From NCBI GenBank assembly GCA_039936115.1, contig JBDTIZ010000105.1, forward strand, positions 1 through 22,158: a DNA stretch of 22,158 nt, written 5' to 3'. Positions within the stretch are counted from its first letter, which is position 1; every line of letters starts with the position of its first letter. Origin of the DNA: DATIJJ01 sp039936115. GTDB taxonomy: Bacteria; Pseudomonadota; Gammaproteobacteria; DSM-16500. The position numbers were made by a program, and so were the translations under genes. A model generated the notes under the pieces. It saw nothing but the letters and a program-made list of their open reading frames with translations, was not told where the DNA came from and ran no database searches. Shown one piece after another: positions 7,723-16,718 of the stretch.

Positions 7723-8184
7723 TTACCTATTAAAGATAACAATAGTCTGATCTTTTACCATTTTATAAGGATTAGAAACCACCGGTGAAACGGTATTGCC
7801 GTTTTGATCGGCAACCCAAATTTTTACACGCTCATTCTGCACGATTTCCATGATATGGTAATGATGTCCCGGCAATAGTTTTGCTCTCACTTCCGAATAC
7901 GCTTCATTATTATTTTTCCAGAAACTTTGATTAAATACCGTTGCGATAATAAATCCATGTTCGCCAGGCATTACTGAAATTTCTTTGGTAAAGTCGTAAG
8001 CATCGGCATTATCTTTGTCATCTATTTTCATAATGCGTGATACATTAAAATTATTGAATACGCCGCCTGATTTGTATCCTCTAATCGTAGCGTTATCTTG
8101 ACTTGGCGCTGGAGCGATATACGGATTAGTTGCGGCACATGCACTTAATAAAATACAGGTAAAAAGAATGGTGAATTTAGTCAT
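7723..8184 (-). CDS. Small lipoprotein, function unknown
   Basis: The N-terminus is a lipoprotein signal: Lys3, hydrophobic FTILFTCILL and the lipobox LSAC with the lipidated Cys at 16. Ala at +2 predicts outer-membrane sorting. The mature part of about 137 residues looks like a beta-sandwich (SVMPGEHGFIIATVFNQSF, VRAKLLPGHHYHIMEIV), a layout common in small surface lipoproteins that measure out a 'basal level plus load' binding. No family is named. Its ATG overlaps the stop codon of the upstream gene (ATGA, 4 bases), so translation is coupled to the 554-aa protein. Confidence 0.8.
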   Translation of the reverse strand: MTKFTILFTCILLSACAATNPYIAPAPSQDNATIRGYKSGGVFNNFNVSRIMKIDDKDNADAYDFTKEISVMPGEHGFIIATVFNQSFWKNNNEAYSEVRAKLLPGHHYHIMEIVQNERVKIWVADQNGNTVSPVVSNPYKMVKDQTIVIFNR

Positions 8185-9845
8185 TGGGATGGACTCTTCA
8201 TAATCATATGTTTGGGTTTTGACATTGGTACTTCCGGTTTATCATCTAGTGGCCCTCTAAAAACTATCGCTTGATTAACACGCGCCTGCAATAAATCTCG
8301 TCGATTATATTCAATAGTGGACGTTAATGCTGCTTGAAAAGCTGTTTGATTGTCTTCATAAAAAAGAGAATTGAGAGTGAAACCATCACCAAAGTGCGCA
8401 CTCACTTCAGGAACTTCAAATACACTACTGAATTCATTTAGCGAATGACCACCACGCGTGTAGAGCAAGCTTGAAAGATAGCACTGAAAAAATAGTTTCA
8501 TTTTGCCTACTGTTTTAAATACAGAACATTTTTCTGATTCCATCTGAAGGATAATTCTTAGCTGAGTTAGTAATATACCTGAAATTGAATTGACGTGAGG
8601 ATGGACCAATCGTGAAAAGTTTATTTCTTGCCATTCTGAATCAATATCATAGTTTGTTTCATTCGGAAAAGTAAAAAATACCATCCGCCTCATACGCGAT
8701 AATAATAGATCTAAATCCTGGAAAACTTTTTTCTTATCATAAAGTAACCGGTTTGATTCAGCTTTACGCAATATTAGTTTAACAAAAAATTCTGTCTGCT
8801 TTCGAAATAAAGCTATATGTTTATTGATAACACTCAACACTTGATAAGTACACGTCTTCATTACCTTAGCTTGCTTCCTTGCTTCCTCTAATTCATTTTG
8901 ATCATCAGCAGAATGCTTAGTCCACTTTGATACTAATCTAAGAAAATAGTTAATATCTGGTAATAATTGATTGGCATCTTCAGGTTTATTAAATTCTTCT
9001 AGATACGCAATATCTGTCGTGGGAACAGTCATACAATTTTTTAGAATGCCAGCAGTTGAAGTTGTGGTTCCAAAATTATCTTTTTTCTTTCTCCCTCTCT
9101 TTTGGTCACTAAATAAACTGTCTGGATCAGAATAAACTTTAAGCGGATAGTTATGATTATTGAGGCTTATTAGCTTCAAAGAAGCTAATACAAGTTTTGT
9201 TAAATACTGGATTTTAATGCGTTGCGGAGGTGTAAAACTTTTTGTTGTCGCTTTAATGCTATATTGCGAACCTAAAATGCTTTTTCCTGTCACTGTCTCA
9301 CAAAGATAAGAGGATGATTTTAATCTAATTAGGGTTTCATAAGTTGCCCATTCAAAACCATCTTTTGGTTTTTTACCTTTCTCTTCGTCTAATACTCTAC
9401 TATTTAAGCGTTGCATGCTGTCTTCAGGTATGCGACTAACACATTCGTGATAATGGAGACTTATATCTTCATATGAAAATTGATCTAATTTTTGCTCTAA
9501 TGTTCGATACGCAAGATGAGTTTCAAAATATCGTCTTGATTTATCTTCATTTGCACTATGCGCCAAATCTATCAGCTCTGCATCCTCATCCGGTAAAATG
9601 TAATGCTTAAACAACCCCGCTAGCTTAGGTTGATTAATCAATGAAAATATATATTCCTGGCGATCTGGTGTTTTTGCGCCAGTTAAATAGAGTATTTCAA
9701 GAGTACGTAATTTATCCGAAGTGTTAACACCCTTTCTTGCCACAAATTGCTGCTCAGCATCGATTAAAATCAATAATGCTTGGCCAATTGAGATAGGTGT
9801 TTTAGTGACTTCCGGTCTATGGTAATACTTTGGTTTACTGAACAT
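8181..9845 (-). CDS. Large orphan protein with an internal KRGRKKK cluster
   Basis: I do not recognise this 554-residue protein. It appears soluble and largely helical, without a signal peptide or membrane segments. A strongly basic KRGRKKK (249-255) resembles a nuclear localisation signal or AT-hook core. Long helices follow (ELEEARKQAKVMKTCTYQVL near 315-335). The C-terminus MSKPKHMIMKSPSQ is basic and polar. The ATG at 9845 has only a weak ribosome site (GAGA). Its stop overlaps the lipoprotein start by 4 bases, an odd pairing of a cytosolic or exported orphan with a surface lipoprotein. Confidence 0.7.
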   Translation of the reverse strand: MFSKPKYYHRPEVTKTPISIGQALLILIDAEQQFVARKGVNTSDKLRTLEILYLTGAKTPDRQEYIFSLINQPKLAGLFKHYILPDEDAELIDLAHSANEDKSRRYFETHLAYRTLEQKLDQFSYEDISLHYHECVSRIPEDSMQRLNSRVLDEEKGKKPKDGFEWATYETLIRLKSSSYLCETVTGKSILGSQYSIKATTKSFTPPQRIKIQYLTKLVLASLKLISLNNHNYPLKVYSDPDSLFSDQKRGRKKKDNFGTTTSTAGILKNCMTVPTTDIAYLEEFNKPEDANQLLPDINYFLRLVSKWTKHSADDQNELEEARKQAKVMKTCTYQVLSVINKHIALFRKQTEFFVKLILRKAESNRLLYDKKKVFQDLDLLLSRMRRMVFFTFPNETNYDIDSEWQEINFSRLVHPHVNSISGILLTQLRIILQMESEKCSVFKTVGKMKLFFQCYLSSLLYTRGGHSLNEFSSVFEVPEVSAHFGDGFTLNSLFYEDNQTAFQAALTSTIEYNRRDLLQARVNQAIVFRGPLDDKPEVPMSKPKHMIMKSPSQ

Positions 9846-9983
9846 GATAATCTCGTCTGCGTTATTTTTAGTATAATTTTTGTAAACAATGACTTACCTG
9901 AATGACCTGAGGCTAAGTAATCGTTTCTCGATTATACCCTACGCTCAAAAAAGGTCAAGGTTTGTGCAGTTATTTTGGCTTTT

Positions 9984-10074
9984 GTAGGGGCAAACCTATG
10001 TGTTCGCCCTGCGGCTTTAATAGGTCAATACTATTTCTTCGATAGAGAGGGCGAACACATAGGTTCGCCCCTAC
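9984..10074. repeat. REP inverted pair (BIME-like), copy B
   Basis: The best-preserved pair. GTAGGGGCAAACCTATGTGT starts at 9984 and the inverse unit ends GGTTCGCCCCTAC at 10074; even the flanking TTTT/AAAA pairs. Each unit folds as GGGCGAAC-loop-GTTCGCCC. Relative to copy A the pair is flipped: the unit with the CTCTATCGAAGAAATAG tail is on the right here. It starts 17 bases beyond the stop of the TPR gene, where it may act on the 3' end of that transcript. The 245-base gap 9846-10090 holds nothing else that I can see. Confidence 0.88.
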
Positions 10075-10090
10075 AAAAACTGAATTACAC

Positions 10091-11818
10091 CTAGGTGGCG
10101 TTATTCCGTTTTTTATTTTCATCGAATAAAACAAATGGAGTCGAAATATCTGAGTATTTCCAAACGGTTTTAAACTCCCTCTCAACTCGATCAGCTTTTT
10201 GATTTTCACCCACTTTTCGTAACGCTTTAGCCAAGCCATATAGAGCCCAGCCATTTTGAGGATATTGTTCTAAGTCTTGATGATACAGGGCAATGGCTTC
10301 TTTAGGATGTCCCCATTTTAAATAAGCATCGGCCAATATTTCTTTCATTGGAAAATACCAATCAGGCGGCTCGTGATAACCCATAGCATGTTGAATTTTT
10401 TTTGCCGATTTTAGATGCTTTAAGGTAGCATTTTCATTTCCCTGCCTATCTGCAAGCGTTGCCAAAAGCACTTCATGAGCAATAGTTAACAGCTTACCTC
10501 CTGATTCACCTAACTTACTGTCAGTTGTTGCACTCGTCATGATGTGTTGTAATTTTAAAGAGTGTTGCTCAGCCTCTTTGATATCACCTGTATTCACCAA
10601 AGCCATGCCTTCTGCATAATGCCACATGCCTAGTGCATACTGATATGTTGTTTCTGGCATGGGTTCTTTTAATAATTCCTTCCACATACCAAAACGGGCT
10701 TCTACAAAATAGGGGATTGGAATGAACCCCTGTAATGTGGGTTCACTCGCTAACCAAGAAGAAAAGGGTTTATCAATGATTTGTTTAGCGGCTGATAATG
10801 CTAGTTTTTTACGACCCCCCATCGCTGCGATCGATCGCAAAAAATCATAGTTGTGAAAATAAAGATAATTAATTTCAGGATCAAATCCTTGAGCATAACA
10901 AGTTTTATTATATTGTTGAAATGCTTCAATCGCTCGTAAATTAGCCTCAATACCTTGTTGATAATGACCGGTGAGAAAATAAATATGCGATGGCATATGA
11001 ACTAAATGCTCTGAACCAGGCACTAATGTTGTTAATTGATCGGCGCTTACCAGTGCATCTTCTGGTCGCGGTGATTGCTCAATCACATGCACGTAGTAAT
11101 GATTACCACCAATATCAGATTGAGCGTTAGCAAGAATTGACTTTAATAGGTTGATCATTAAAGGTGTAAGCGGATTTATTTTTCCATTTGAATCCCAAAA
11201 TTTCCAGTCAATCCGATTAAACAACGCATAAGCAAAAATCGATTTTGCAACATTATCGGTGGGATATTTTTCTGTTATTTTTTTCATTGCATTAGAATAG
11301 GCAATCAGTTCTTTAGAAGTAGACGCATCGTGCTTGCTGCTAGATGCATGACAACTGAAAACACCCACTTCGGTTGATAACTTTGGTGCATGCTTATAGC
11401 GTAACGATAATGCTTTAACATAGTCTTGTTCTTCCGGCGTTTCAAAGGACTTGAGTAACAATGCTTTTTGTATAGCATATTGTGCATCACTATATTCGTG
11501 ACCGGTCATGGGTGCATTCATTTTATTTCCTAACGCTAATGCAAGCCCCCAATAACACATGCCGCAATTAGGATCCAAACGTGTGGCCTCTTTAAATGAA
11601 CGAATAGACTCACCCCATTCAAATCCATAAAAAAGCACGAGTCCCTGATCAAAATAACGTTGCGCCAATGGAATCTTAGTAGAGATTCCATGATGAAAAG
11701 AGCCAAGATTCTTAAACTGAGGAGCTTGTACTGCCTGGCGGTCTGCTTGTAAAATCCCCGGCCACTCAAAAATACTTATGATTAGTGTTGCGAGAACAAT
11801 GAGTTGTTTTACTTGCAT
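10091..11818 (-). CDS. Exported TPR-repeat protein
   Basis: The protein belongs to a known family of exported tetratricopeptide proteins with a conserved histidine-rich centre. Family signatures are AQRYFDQGLVLFYGFEWGES and EATRLDPNCGMCYWGLALAL in the first repeats, GNHYYVHVIEQSPRPEDAL, then LVPGSEHLVHMPSHIYFLTG. The final repeats are ILADAYLKWGHPKEAIALY and LYGLAKALRKVGENQKADR. ATG 11818 is preferred over upstream ATGs at 11836 and 11827: it has GGATG 6 bases before it and gives a clean signal peptide (MQVKQLIVLATLIISIF, cleavage near ILQA). The product is then about 575 residues in the periplasm. The substrate is unknown. It lies 49 bases after the 527-aa orphan on the same strand. Confidence 0.85.
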   Translation of the reverse strand: MQVKQLIVLATLIISIFEWPGILQADRQAVQAPQFKNLGSFHHGISTKIPLAQRYFDQGLVLFYGFEWGESIRSFKEATRLDPNCGMCYWGLALALGNKMNAPMTGHEYSDAQYAIQKALLLKSFETPEEQDYVKALSLRYKHAPKLSTEVGVFSCHASSSKHDASTSKELIAYSNAMKKITEKYPTDNVAKSIFAYALFNRIDWKFWDSNGKINPLTPLMINLLKSILANAQSDIGGNHYYVHVIEQSPRPEDALVSADQLTTLVPGSEHLVHMPSHIYFLTGHYQQGIEANLRAIEAFQQYNKTCYAQGFDPEINYLYFHNYDFLRSIAAMGGRKKLALSAAKQIIDKPFSSWLASEPTLQGFIPIPYFVEARFGMWKELLKEPMPETTYQYALGMWHYAEGMALVNTGDIKEAEQHSLKLQHIMTSATTDSKLGESGGKLLTIAHEVLLATLADRQGNENATLKHLKSAKKIQHAMGYHEPPDWYFPMKEILADAYLKWGHPKEAIALYHQDLEQYPQNGWALYGLAKALRKVGENQKADRVEREFKTVWKYSDISTPFVLFDENKKRNNAT

Positions 11819-11867
11819 TATTGACATCCAGTGCATTTTTTAATGAGTCAATAGTATATCAATATTA

Positions 11868-13451
11868 TCACGACAATTTCATTACCCTATTTATGTCATG
11901 CGTAGCGCCCGTCGCGAGAGTTCGCTCACTTCTCGTAGTGATAGTCCTAGTTCTGACTCGCTTATCAACCCAGATTCCGATGACGCACTCATTGTCTAAC
12001 GTTACTTCTAATGGATAACTTAGATCGACACGTTTGGCTCCTGTATTGAGACATTCAGCATCTATTCGGGCGATTAGCTGCTCAATCTTATTACCCTCTT
12101 TAAAATCACTTTTATCAATCACTATTGTCGGTACAAAATCATTTGGATCGACCGGAGTTATTGAACTGTAATTCAATTTAGCGCTCTCAGAGTTAAATAA
12201 CGTATGAATATTTTGCGATGCTTTTGTTGCATCGAACAGGTCTTTAGAAATGTCGGCCAAAATCATTTTAAGCTCATTTTTAACTTGCATTCTCATTGCG
12301 ATCTCGACGAGACTCACCAGATTTGGATTGCTTCCTCTTACTGTCTCAACACCGCCATTCCATACTTCGTAAGCAGGTAAATTAGCTTGATTAAGCAAAG
12401 TGATGACCCGATTACATAATTGAGGAATAGCTTGATATGGAAATTTTATAAATACATCTAGAAATAAAGTCTTGAGATCATCTTCAAAACTAATTGTCTT
12501 AGCTCTTTTAATAATTAGTTTTTCCTCTTTTTTTTCAACATCAATTATTTCAGAATCTTTAATGTCGCTCACACCGTCTGGCATAATACTTTCTATCAGC
12601 GTATCAATGTCCCAGCGCAAGAAACAAGTATACAGAACATTTGATATTTCTTGCTGGTAGTTTGTAGTTGATGGCGCATCAAAAACTTTTACTAAATAAT
12701 CTATAAACATTTTTGTTAATTTTGGATCGTCTAATTTTGAAAAAAAATGTCGAGCTGCGTCAAGTAGATGTTTACGATACCAATAATCACTTACATTTGC
12801 CCTCGGCACCTTAAAATTAAGTCTTTTAGTCACTTGCTCAACTACATTTTTAGCTTGAGACTCGATACGCAGTTGAGGTATCTCATCAGCAAGTTTAGAT
12901 ATATCCTCTGGGATGAGATGATCAGTTAAATATTTTCTTAAGTCATCCAAAGTCGCAGTAGCAAGATATCTGCGTAGACAAACAGGCAATAGTTGATAAG
13001 CAGGTAACTTGTGCATTCCAGCGACATAACCGTATATAATTCCAGACAGTGGGTATAGGTATTTTTTTAAAAATCCATTACCTGCCTGAATCATTTCAGA
13101 AAATTTCCCTGTTTTTAGTATTTCGGGATATGATGATCGGGCGGCAATATAACTAATATGAATTGATAACACAAATAAGATTTGATAAGCATATGGAGGT
13201 GATTCCATTAAATCAGGCATTTCTGAAAGTGGCTTACCTTTATCTAAGATTGAAATAACCTCGCTGCTTAAGGCAGTTCTGGGATCAATTAAAACATTTG
13301 ATTTATCTAGAAGCGAAAGCCAATCAACTTGTGAAGAATCGTTTGATAAAGAATTATTATGACTAGATGCAAACCCGAAGCTAGCAAATCCAGCTTGAAT
13401 TAAATCTAAGTCACCCTCTTTATCTTCTATTTGATTTGGTCCAGATTTCAT
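11868..13451 (-). CDS. Orphan 527-aa protein
   Basis: The product is not recognised. The N-terminal 45 residues are polar with Gly/Ser/Asn. Then come hydrophobic helices (QILFVLSIHISYIAA and KKYLYPLSGIIYGYVAGM) that could be buried or membrane-associated, and a long helical, possibly HEAT-like, body. The C-terminal tail is Arg/Thr-rich (RVRTRTITTRSERTLATGAT). The ATG at 13451 is chosen since AGGAG lies 9 bases upstream; a longer frame to 13514 has no ribosome site and would collide with the divergent secreted-protein gene. It probably heads a transcript with the TPR gene. Confidence 0.7.
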   Translation of the reverse strand: MKSGPNQIEDKEGDLDLIQAGFASFGFASSHNNSLSNDSSQVDWLSLLDKSNVLIDPRTALSSEVISILDKGKPLSEMPDLMESPPYAYQILFVLSIHISYIAARSSYPEILKTGKFSEMIQAGNGFLKKYLYPLSGIIYGYVAGMHKLPAYQLLPVCLRRYLATATLDDLRKYLTDHLIPEDISKLADEIPQLRIESQAKNVVEQVTKRLNFKVPRANVSDYWYRKHLLDAARHFFSKLDDPKLTKMFIDYLVKVFDAPSTTNYQQEISNVLYTCFLRWDIDTLIESIMPDGVSDIKDSEIIDVEKKEEKLIIKRAKTISFEDDLKTLFLDVFIKFPYQAIPQLCNRVITLLNQANLPAYEVWNGGVETVRGSNPNLVSLVEIAMRMQVKNELKMILADISKDLFDATKASQNIHTLFNSESAKLNYSSITPVDPNDFVPTIVIDKSDFKEGNKIEQLIARIDAECLNTGAKRVDLSYPLEVTLDNECVIGIWVDKRVRTRTITTRSERTLATGATHDINRVMKLS

Positions 13452-13546
13452 AACAATACACTCCTGTGTTATTTTGTAAAATGATTCTGCGACATACTGA
13501 AGGTAGAATGACAAAGTTTAACTCGAATGTAATTAAAAGGAAATTT

Positions 13547-13915
13547 ATGAAATTTTTATCATTACCTATTTTAGCAACAATCATGACAATAACTAATTCT
13601 TATGCACAAAGCAATACAACCTGCATAATGCCCACTCAGACTATACCCTTTCAAATCGCCATTAGTTCTAATTGCGTAGTACCGGTTAGCTATTCATTTG
13701 GAACGCATTTTAATATTTTCTGTTATACGGAAAGTTTAGCAACAACTGGCTCTATCACTTGGACATATCAAGGGCAGTTGCAACAAAGCACGCTTCCCAT
13801 TGAACTAACAATAAGTGCCGATTATGCAGGTAGTTTTGCAGATTCACGAGGCGCCATGTCAATCATCAATACGGAAAAAAATTCTGTTGTTTTAAATTGT
13901 GATTTTGCATTCTAA
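13547..13915 (+). CDS. Small secreted cysteine-containing protein
   Basis: A 122-residue exported protein: MKFLSLPILATIMTITNSYA is a signal peptide with a cleavage site SYA|QS. The mature part is beta-rich and has four cysteines (26, 43, 59, 118), enough for two disulphides in the periplasm or outside the cell. The family is unknown. ATG 13547 is chosen over the upstream ATG at 13466 because it has AAAAGGAAATTT just before it and yields the signal peptide. It diverges from the 527-aa orphan (95 bases apart). It overlaps the next minus-strand gene tail to tail by 3 bases (13913-13915 against 13912-13914 share TA). Confidence 0.65.
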   Translation: MKFLSLPILATIMTITNSYAQSNTTCIMPTQTIPFQIAISSNCVVPVSYSFGTHFNIFCYTESLATTGSITWTYQGQLQQSTLPIELTISADYAGSFADSRGAMSIINTEKNSVVLNCDFAF

Positions 13916-14931
13916 AAGCTCATTTTTCTTTTGTGATTTTTTACTGGCTGATCTTGCATCAAGACAGAATTTTCTTGCGCTAGTGACACATTAACAAAAA
14001 AGGATTGGACCAGATAAGAGTCTTTCCTCTGAAATTCTCTGTCAAGTTTATTCCAGACCTCTTGTGTGGCCAAATGAGTTTCGTCGATTTTAGCTAATCT
14101 TGTTTTACAAATAGAATTATTTTTTTCACTATAGATCAACATAGCTTGACTAATACGCTTCTGCCAATCCACTTTATCATCAACGTAATTTCTTTTGTTA
14201 CTGGAACGTATGCCATATTTTTCATTTTGCTGCCATTTATTAACAAGTGTAGAAGCAAAGGCAGAATTAATATCGCCTAGTAATATGGAATTAGGTTGAA
14301 CATCTACGATGATTGCTTGGAGACTATCAAACACAGCTCCAAATGCTTTTTCTCGTTCATCAAAATCAGCTAAAGTAGCAGCTTGCTGATTCGCATCTAT
14401 AACATTCTTTAATAGAGTATTGCTTCGTTCAATTTCACGCATCCACATCGGATCGATTTCCGATTCAGTATCAGACAGTTTTTGTTCTGGTATAGGCACT
14501 AAATGACACGGCGCATCTTGTATGACCCAAGTATCTCGATTTATTTCCAAGCTATTTTTAAAAATATTTTTTAAATCAGATTGCTTCAATGCAGTCGCTA
14601 TTTTAATAGCTGTCTGCATGCAATATTCCCAAGTCATCTTATCTTCTAAATATTCTTTTGAATCACTAACAGTCGATGTGTCGTAACATTTTATTAGAAT
14701 TTGACCGGCAATAGCGTAATGTATGCTTGCTAGTGCGATCTTCAAAAGTTTATTTTTGGGATATAACTCAGACATCAACTGAGTCTGTTCAAGCAATTCT
14801 GTCAGATGTACAATATTATCCATTGACGCACTGGCTCTTTCTGTTGAATCTGGCATTTGATTCACTGGCTGGACTCGTCTAACGATATCTTCAAGAAATA
14901 AATTTAGATCGACAACATTTCTCAGCATCAT
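13912..14931 (-). CDS. Orphan 339-aa helical protein with basic C-terminus
   Basis: I do not recognise it. The protein is helical and charged throughout, with no signal peptide. It has a possible coiled-coil segment near 165-195 (ERSNTLLKNVIDANQQAATL) and several Cys. It ends in KNHKRKMSF (331-339), another short basic cluster like that of the 195-aa orphan. GAAGAG lies about 10 bases before the first of two adjacent ATG codons. It converges on the small secreted-protein gene with overlapping stops and diverges from the permuted NlpC-like gene. Confidence 0.7.
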   Translation of the reverse strand: MMLRNVVDLNLFLEDIVRRVQPVNQMPDSTERASASMDNIVHLTELLEQTQLMSELYPKNKLLKIALASIHYAIAGQILIKCYDTSTVSDSKEYLEDKMTWEYCMQTAIKIATALKQSDLKNIFKNSLEINRDTWVIQDAPCHLVPIPEQKLSDTESEIDPMWMREIERSNTLLKNVIDANQQAATLADFDEREKAFGAVFDSLQAIIVDVQPNSILLGDINSAFASTLVNKWQQNEKYGIRSSNKRNYVDDKVDWQKRISQAMLIYSEKNNSICKTRLAKIDETHLATQEVWNKLDREFQRKDSYLVQSFFVNVSLAQENSVLMQDQPVKNHKRKMSF

Positions 14932-15088
14932 AGTTTATTACTCTTCTCGACTCTCTATTGATAGGAAAATGACTAGCCTCTGAGAGAAAAATATTAATAC
15001 ACTTTTCAGGTGGAAGTACACTAGAAAATACTTCGTCATTATTTTTCATTTGTTTAAGTTGATGACAGCGGCATCAATATGCAAATAT

Positions 15089-15131
15089 TATTTCTTCGAA
15101 CTAGAGGGCGAACACATAGGTTCGCCCTCAC
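15089..15131. repeat. REP single unit, copy C
   Basis: One unit only: TATTTCTTCGA, then a GAGGGCGAACACATAGGTTCGCCCTCAC hairpin. It is the same half as the right side of copy B, but the foot is changed (GTGAG on the other strand instead of GTAG). The partner half is missing. It lies exactly where a longer reading of the downstream gene would start. Confidence 0.8.
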
Positions 15132-15177
15132 AAAGTACGTAATGATGGGATCTCTCAACAGCCAAAATGGAATTAAC

Positions 15178-15993
15178 ATGCCTTATTTTTCTGGTGATAT
15201 CATTCTAAAAGTAGATACGCGAGCAAATGCAGACACTATTCATACTCGTCATCACGTAATGTTGGTTATTGGCCAGTCATTGTCAGAGCTACCTATCGTC
15301 GCCCATATGGCGACAGCCACAGGGAAGCTCGTTATCGAGACATTAACACGTGGCACTAAGCTCGACTTAATTCATTTCGATTGGGATGAGAGTACTCGTG
15401 CGACAATCGCTAATGCAGCAGAACAAGCTCATCACTCGGGTAAATATTTTATAAGTGATGCCGTTATTAAGGACCAACTTCAACCTGTCAGCCAATATCG
15501 ACCTAGCTGTAGGCTTGAAAGGGAACAGAAGCTAAAACAATTACATGCTAAATTTAATAAGGAATCTCACAACGTATTCACACCTTCCCCTGAAATAGAC
15601 ATAATCATGAGTTGTCACGAATTTGTAGTTTCACTTATCCATTTTGGTTGCCACAAAACAGGTACCGCCATTCCAAAAGCTCTACAAATTACACCTTCAC
15701 TAGCCTGGGCTGATTGTCTTTATATGGCAGCAAAATATGATGATACGGCTTCTATACGAATAGTAAGCATTATATCTCAACAGCCTAAAGAAGAAAAAAT
15801 AGCAATAATTTCGCCAAGCCTCGCTAGTCAGCCAGAAGAAATTAAAACAACAAGTTGCTTACCGAATTTCTTCAGAAGTTTTAAAAGTAAATCAAATGAC
15901 ACATCTCAAATGAAAATAAATTCAAAAACAAATCACGATATAAACTCATTTGTAACTTCTACAGAAAGTACATCTTCCATAAAATCCTTGTGA
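15178..15993 (+). CDS. Permuted NlpC/P60-like (YiiX-type) protein
   Basis: The fold reads as a circularly permuted papain-like amidase/peptidase. GDIILKV opens the domain (residues 6-12), HHVMLVIG supplies the catalytic His (26), VAHM follows at 41-44, a helix ATIANAAEQAHHSGKYF precedes the second part, and SCHEFVVSLIHFG supplies the Cys (146). ALQITPSLAW then matches the usual Pro-containing end of the family. Members hydrolyse amide or ester bonds in peptidoglycan, lipids or proteins; the substrate is unknown. The tail of about 90 residues is Ser/Thr/Lys-rich. The start is uncertain. ATG 15178 has TGGA 6 bases upstream and begins just before GDII. ATGs at 15079 and 15142 extend the frame, the first across the REP unit. 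Confidence 0.75.
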   Translation: MPYFSGDIILKVDTRANADTIHTRHHVMLVIGQSLSELPIVAHMATATGKLVIETLTRGTKLDLIHFDWDESTRATIANAAEQAHHSGKYFISDAVIKDQLQPVSQYRPSCRLEREQKLKQLHAKFNKESHNVFTPSPEIDIIMSCHEFVVSLIHFGCHKTGTAIPKALQITPSLAWADCLYMAAKYDDTASIRIVSIISQQPKEEKIAIISPSLASQPEEIKTTSCLPNFFRSFKSKSNDTSQMKINSKTNHDINSFVTSTESTSSIKSL

Positions 15994-16007
15994 CTCATTC
16001 ATTGAAT

Positions 16008-16037
16008 TTAACTATTAGCGCAAATTCATGCTATGCT
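16008..16037 (+). promoter_or_regulatory. Candidate promoter for the split spermidine-synthase-like genes
   Basis: TTAACT (16008-16013) and TATGCT (16032-16037) are separated by 18 bp; each matches the sigma-70 consensus at 4 of 6 positions. TGC directly before the -10 adds an extended -10 element. The first gene starts 33 bases downstream. Sequence evidence only. Confidence 0.35.
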
Positions 16038-16070
16038 AATCAACAATATTAATAGCTAATATGGAATGAC

Positions 16071-16718
16071 ATGGAGTCAATTAAAAGCCTATTCACGGCT
16101 AACCTTCCAATTAATCATAAAGCTGCGCTTTTTATTCTTTATGTTTTATTCTTTTTTTCCGGCTGTTCCGCGTTAATTTATCAAATCATTTGGCAACGCA
16201 TGTTGTATATAGTCTTTGGTATTGATCTCGCCTCCATTACTATCATTATTTCCGTTTTCATGTTTGGGCTCGGCTTAGGTGGATTATGTGGTGGCTATAT
16301 TGCTGACAAATTTCCTTCACGATTACTTCAGACCTACATCATTATCGAAATAGCGATTGCGATATTTGGTTATTTGAGCCCTGTAATGTTTGAAACGCTG
16401 GGAAATATATTGTTTTCTGGTAACGAATTTATGACAGGTGTATCTAGCTTTATTTTATTGGCAATCCCAACTCTATTAATGGGAGCCACATTTCCTATTC
16501 TTGTTACACATGTTAACACTTTTTATCAACATATTGGCCGAACCGTAGGCAGTCTTTATTTTTCTAATACCTTAGGTGGCGCTCTCGGTGCTTATTTCAC
16601 GGGCTTTATTTTACTCTATAATCTCGATACAGCAGAAGTTATCGATTGCGCTGCTTTTTTAAATTTAACAATTTCAATAGTCGCTTTGATTTTTTTTAGG
16701 AAAGCAAAATCATGTTAG
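16071..16718 (+). CDS. Membrane half 1 of a split MFS/spermidine-synthase-like protein
   Basis: The 215-residue protein is nearly all membrane helices (about six). It matches the N-terminal half of the fused 'MFS/spermidine synthase' family. GCSALIYQIIWQRMLYIVFG is the family's first signature, followed by FMFGLGLGGLCGGYIADKFP and ATFPILVTHV. In relatives this half continues into a second set of helices and a cytosolic synthase domain in one chain. Here it stops at 16718, and the next gene begins inside it (ATGTTAG, 7-base overlap). The two products presumably associate in the inner membrane. The start has GGA about 6 bases upstream. Confidence 0.8.
   Translation: MESIKSLFTANLPINHKAALFILYVLFFFSGCSALIYQIIWQRMLYIVFGIDLASITIIISVFMFGLGLGGLCGGYIADKFPSRLLQTYIIIEIAIAIFGYLSPVMFETLGNILFSGNEFMTGVSSFILLAIPTLLMGATFPILVTHVNTFYQHIGRTVGSLYFSNTLGGALGAYFTGFILLYNLDTAEVIDCAAFLNLTISIVALIFFRKAKSC

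Noticed and set aside
7610..10074. CRISPR array made of the GGGCGAAC repeats
   Set aside because: Copies are about 2.3 kb or more apart, palindromic and paired head to head, with no spacers or cas genes.
9970..10254. Open frame of 94 codons on the minus strand
   Set aside because: It runs through REP copy B and the end of the TPR gene in another frame; no ribosome site and no protein-like pattern.
11305..11769. Two minus-strand open frames of 61 and 77 codons
   Set aside because: Both lie inside the TPR gene in other frames; the TPR frame has clear family motifs.
16690..16718. Programmed frameshift at the T8 run joining the two synthase-like halves
   Set aside because: Slipping into the second frame at the T run meets TAG at 16697-16699 at once; reinitiation at the overlapping ATG is simpler.
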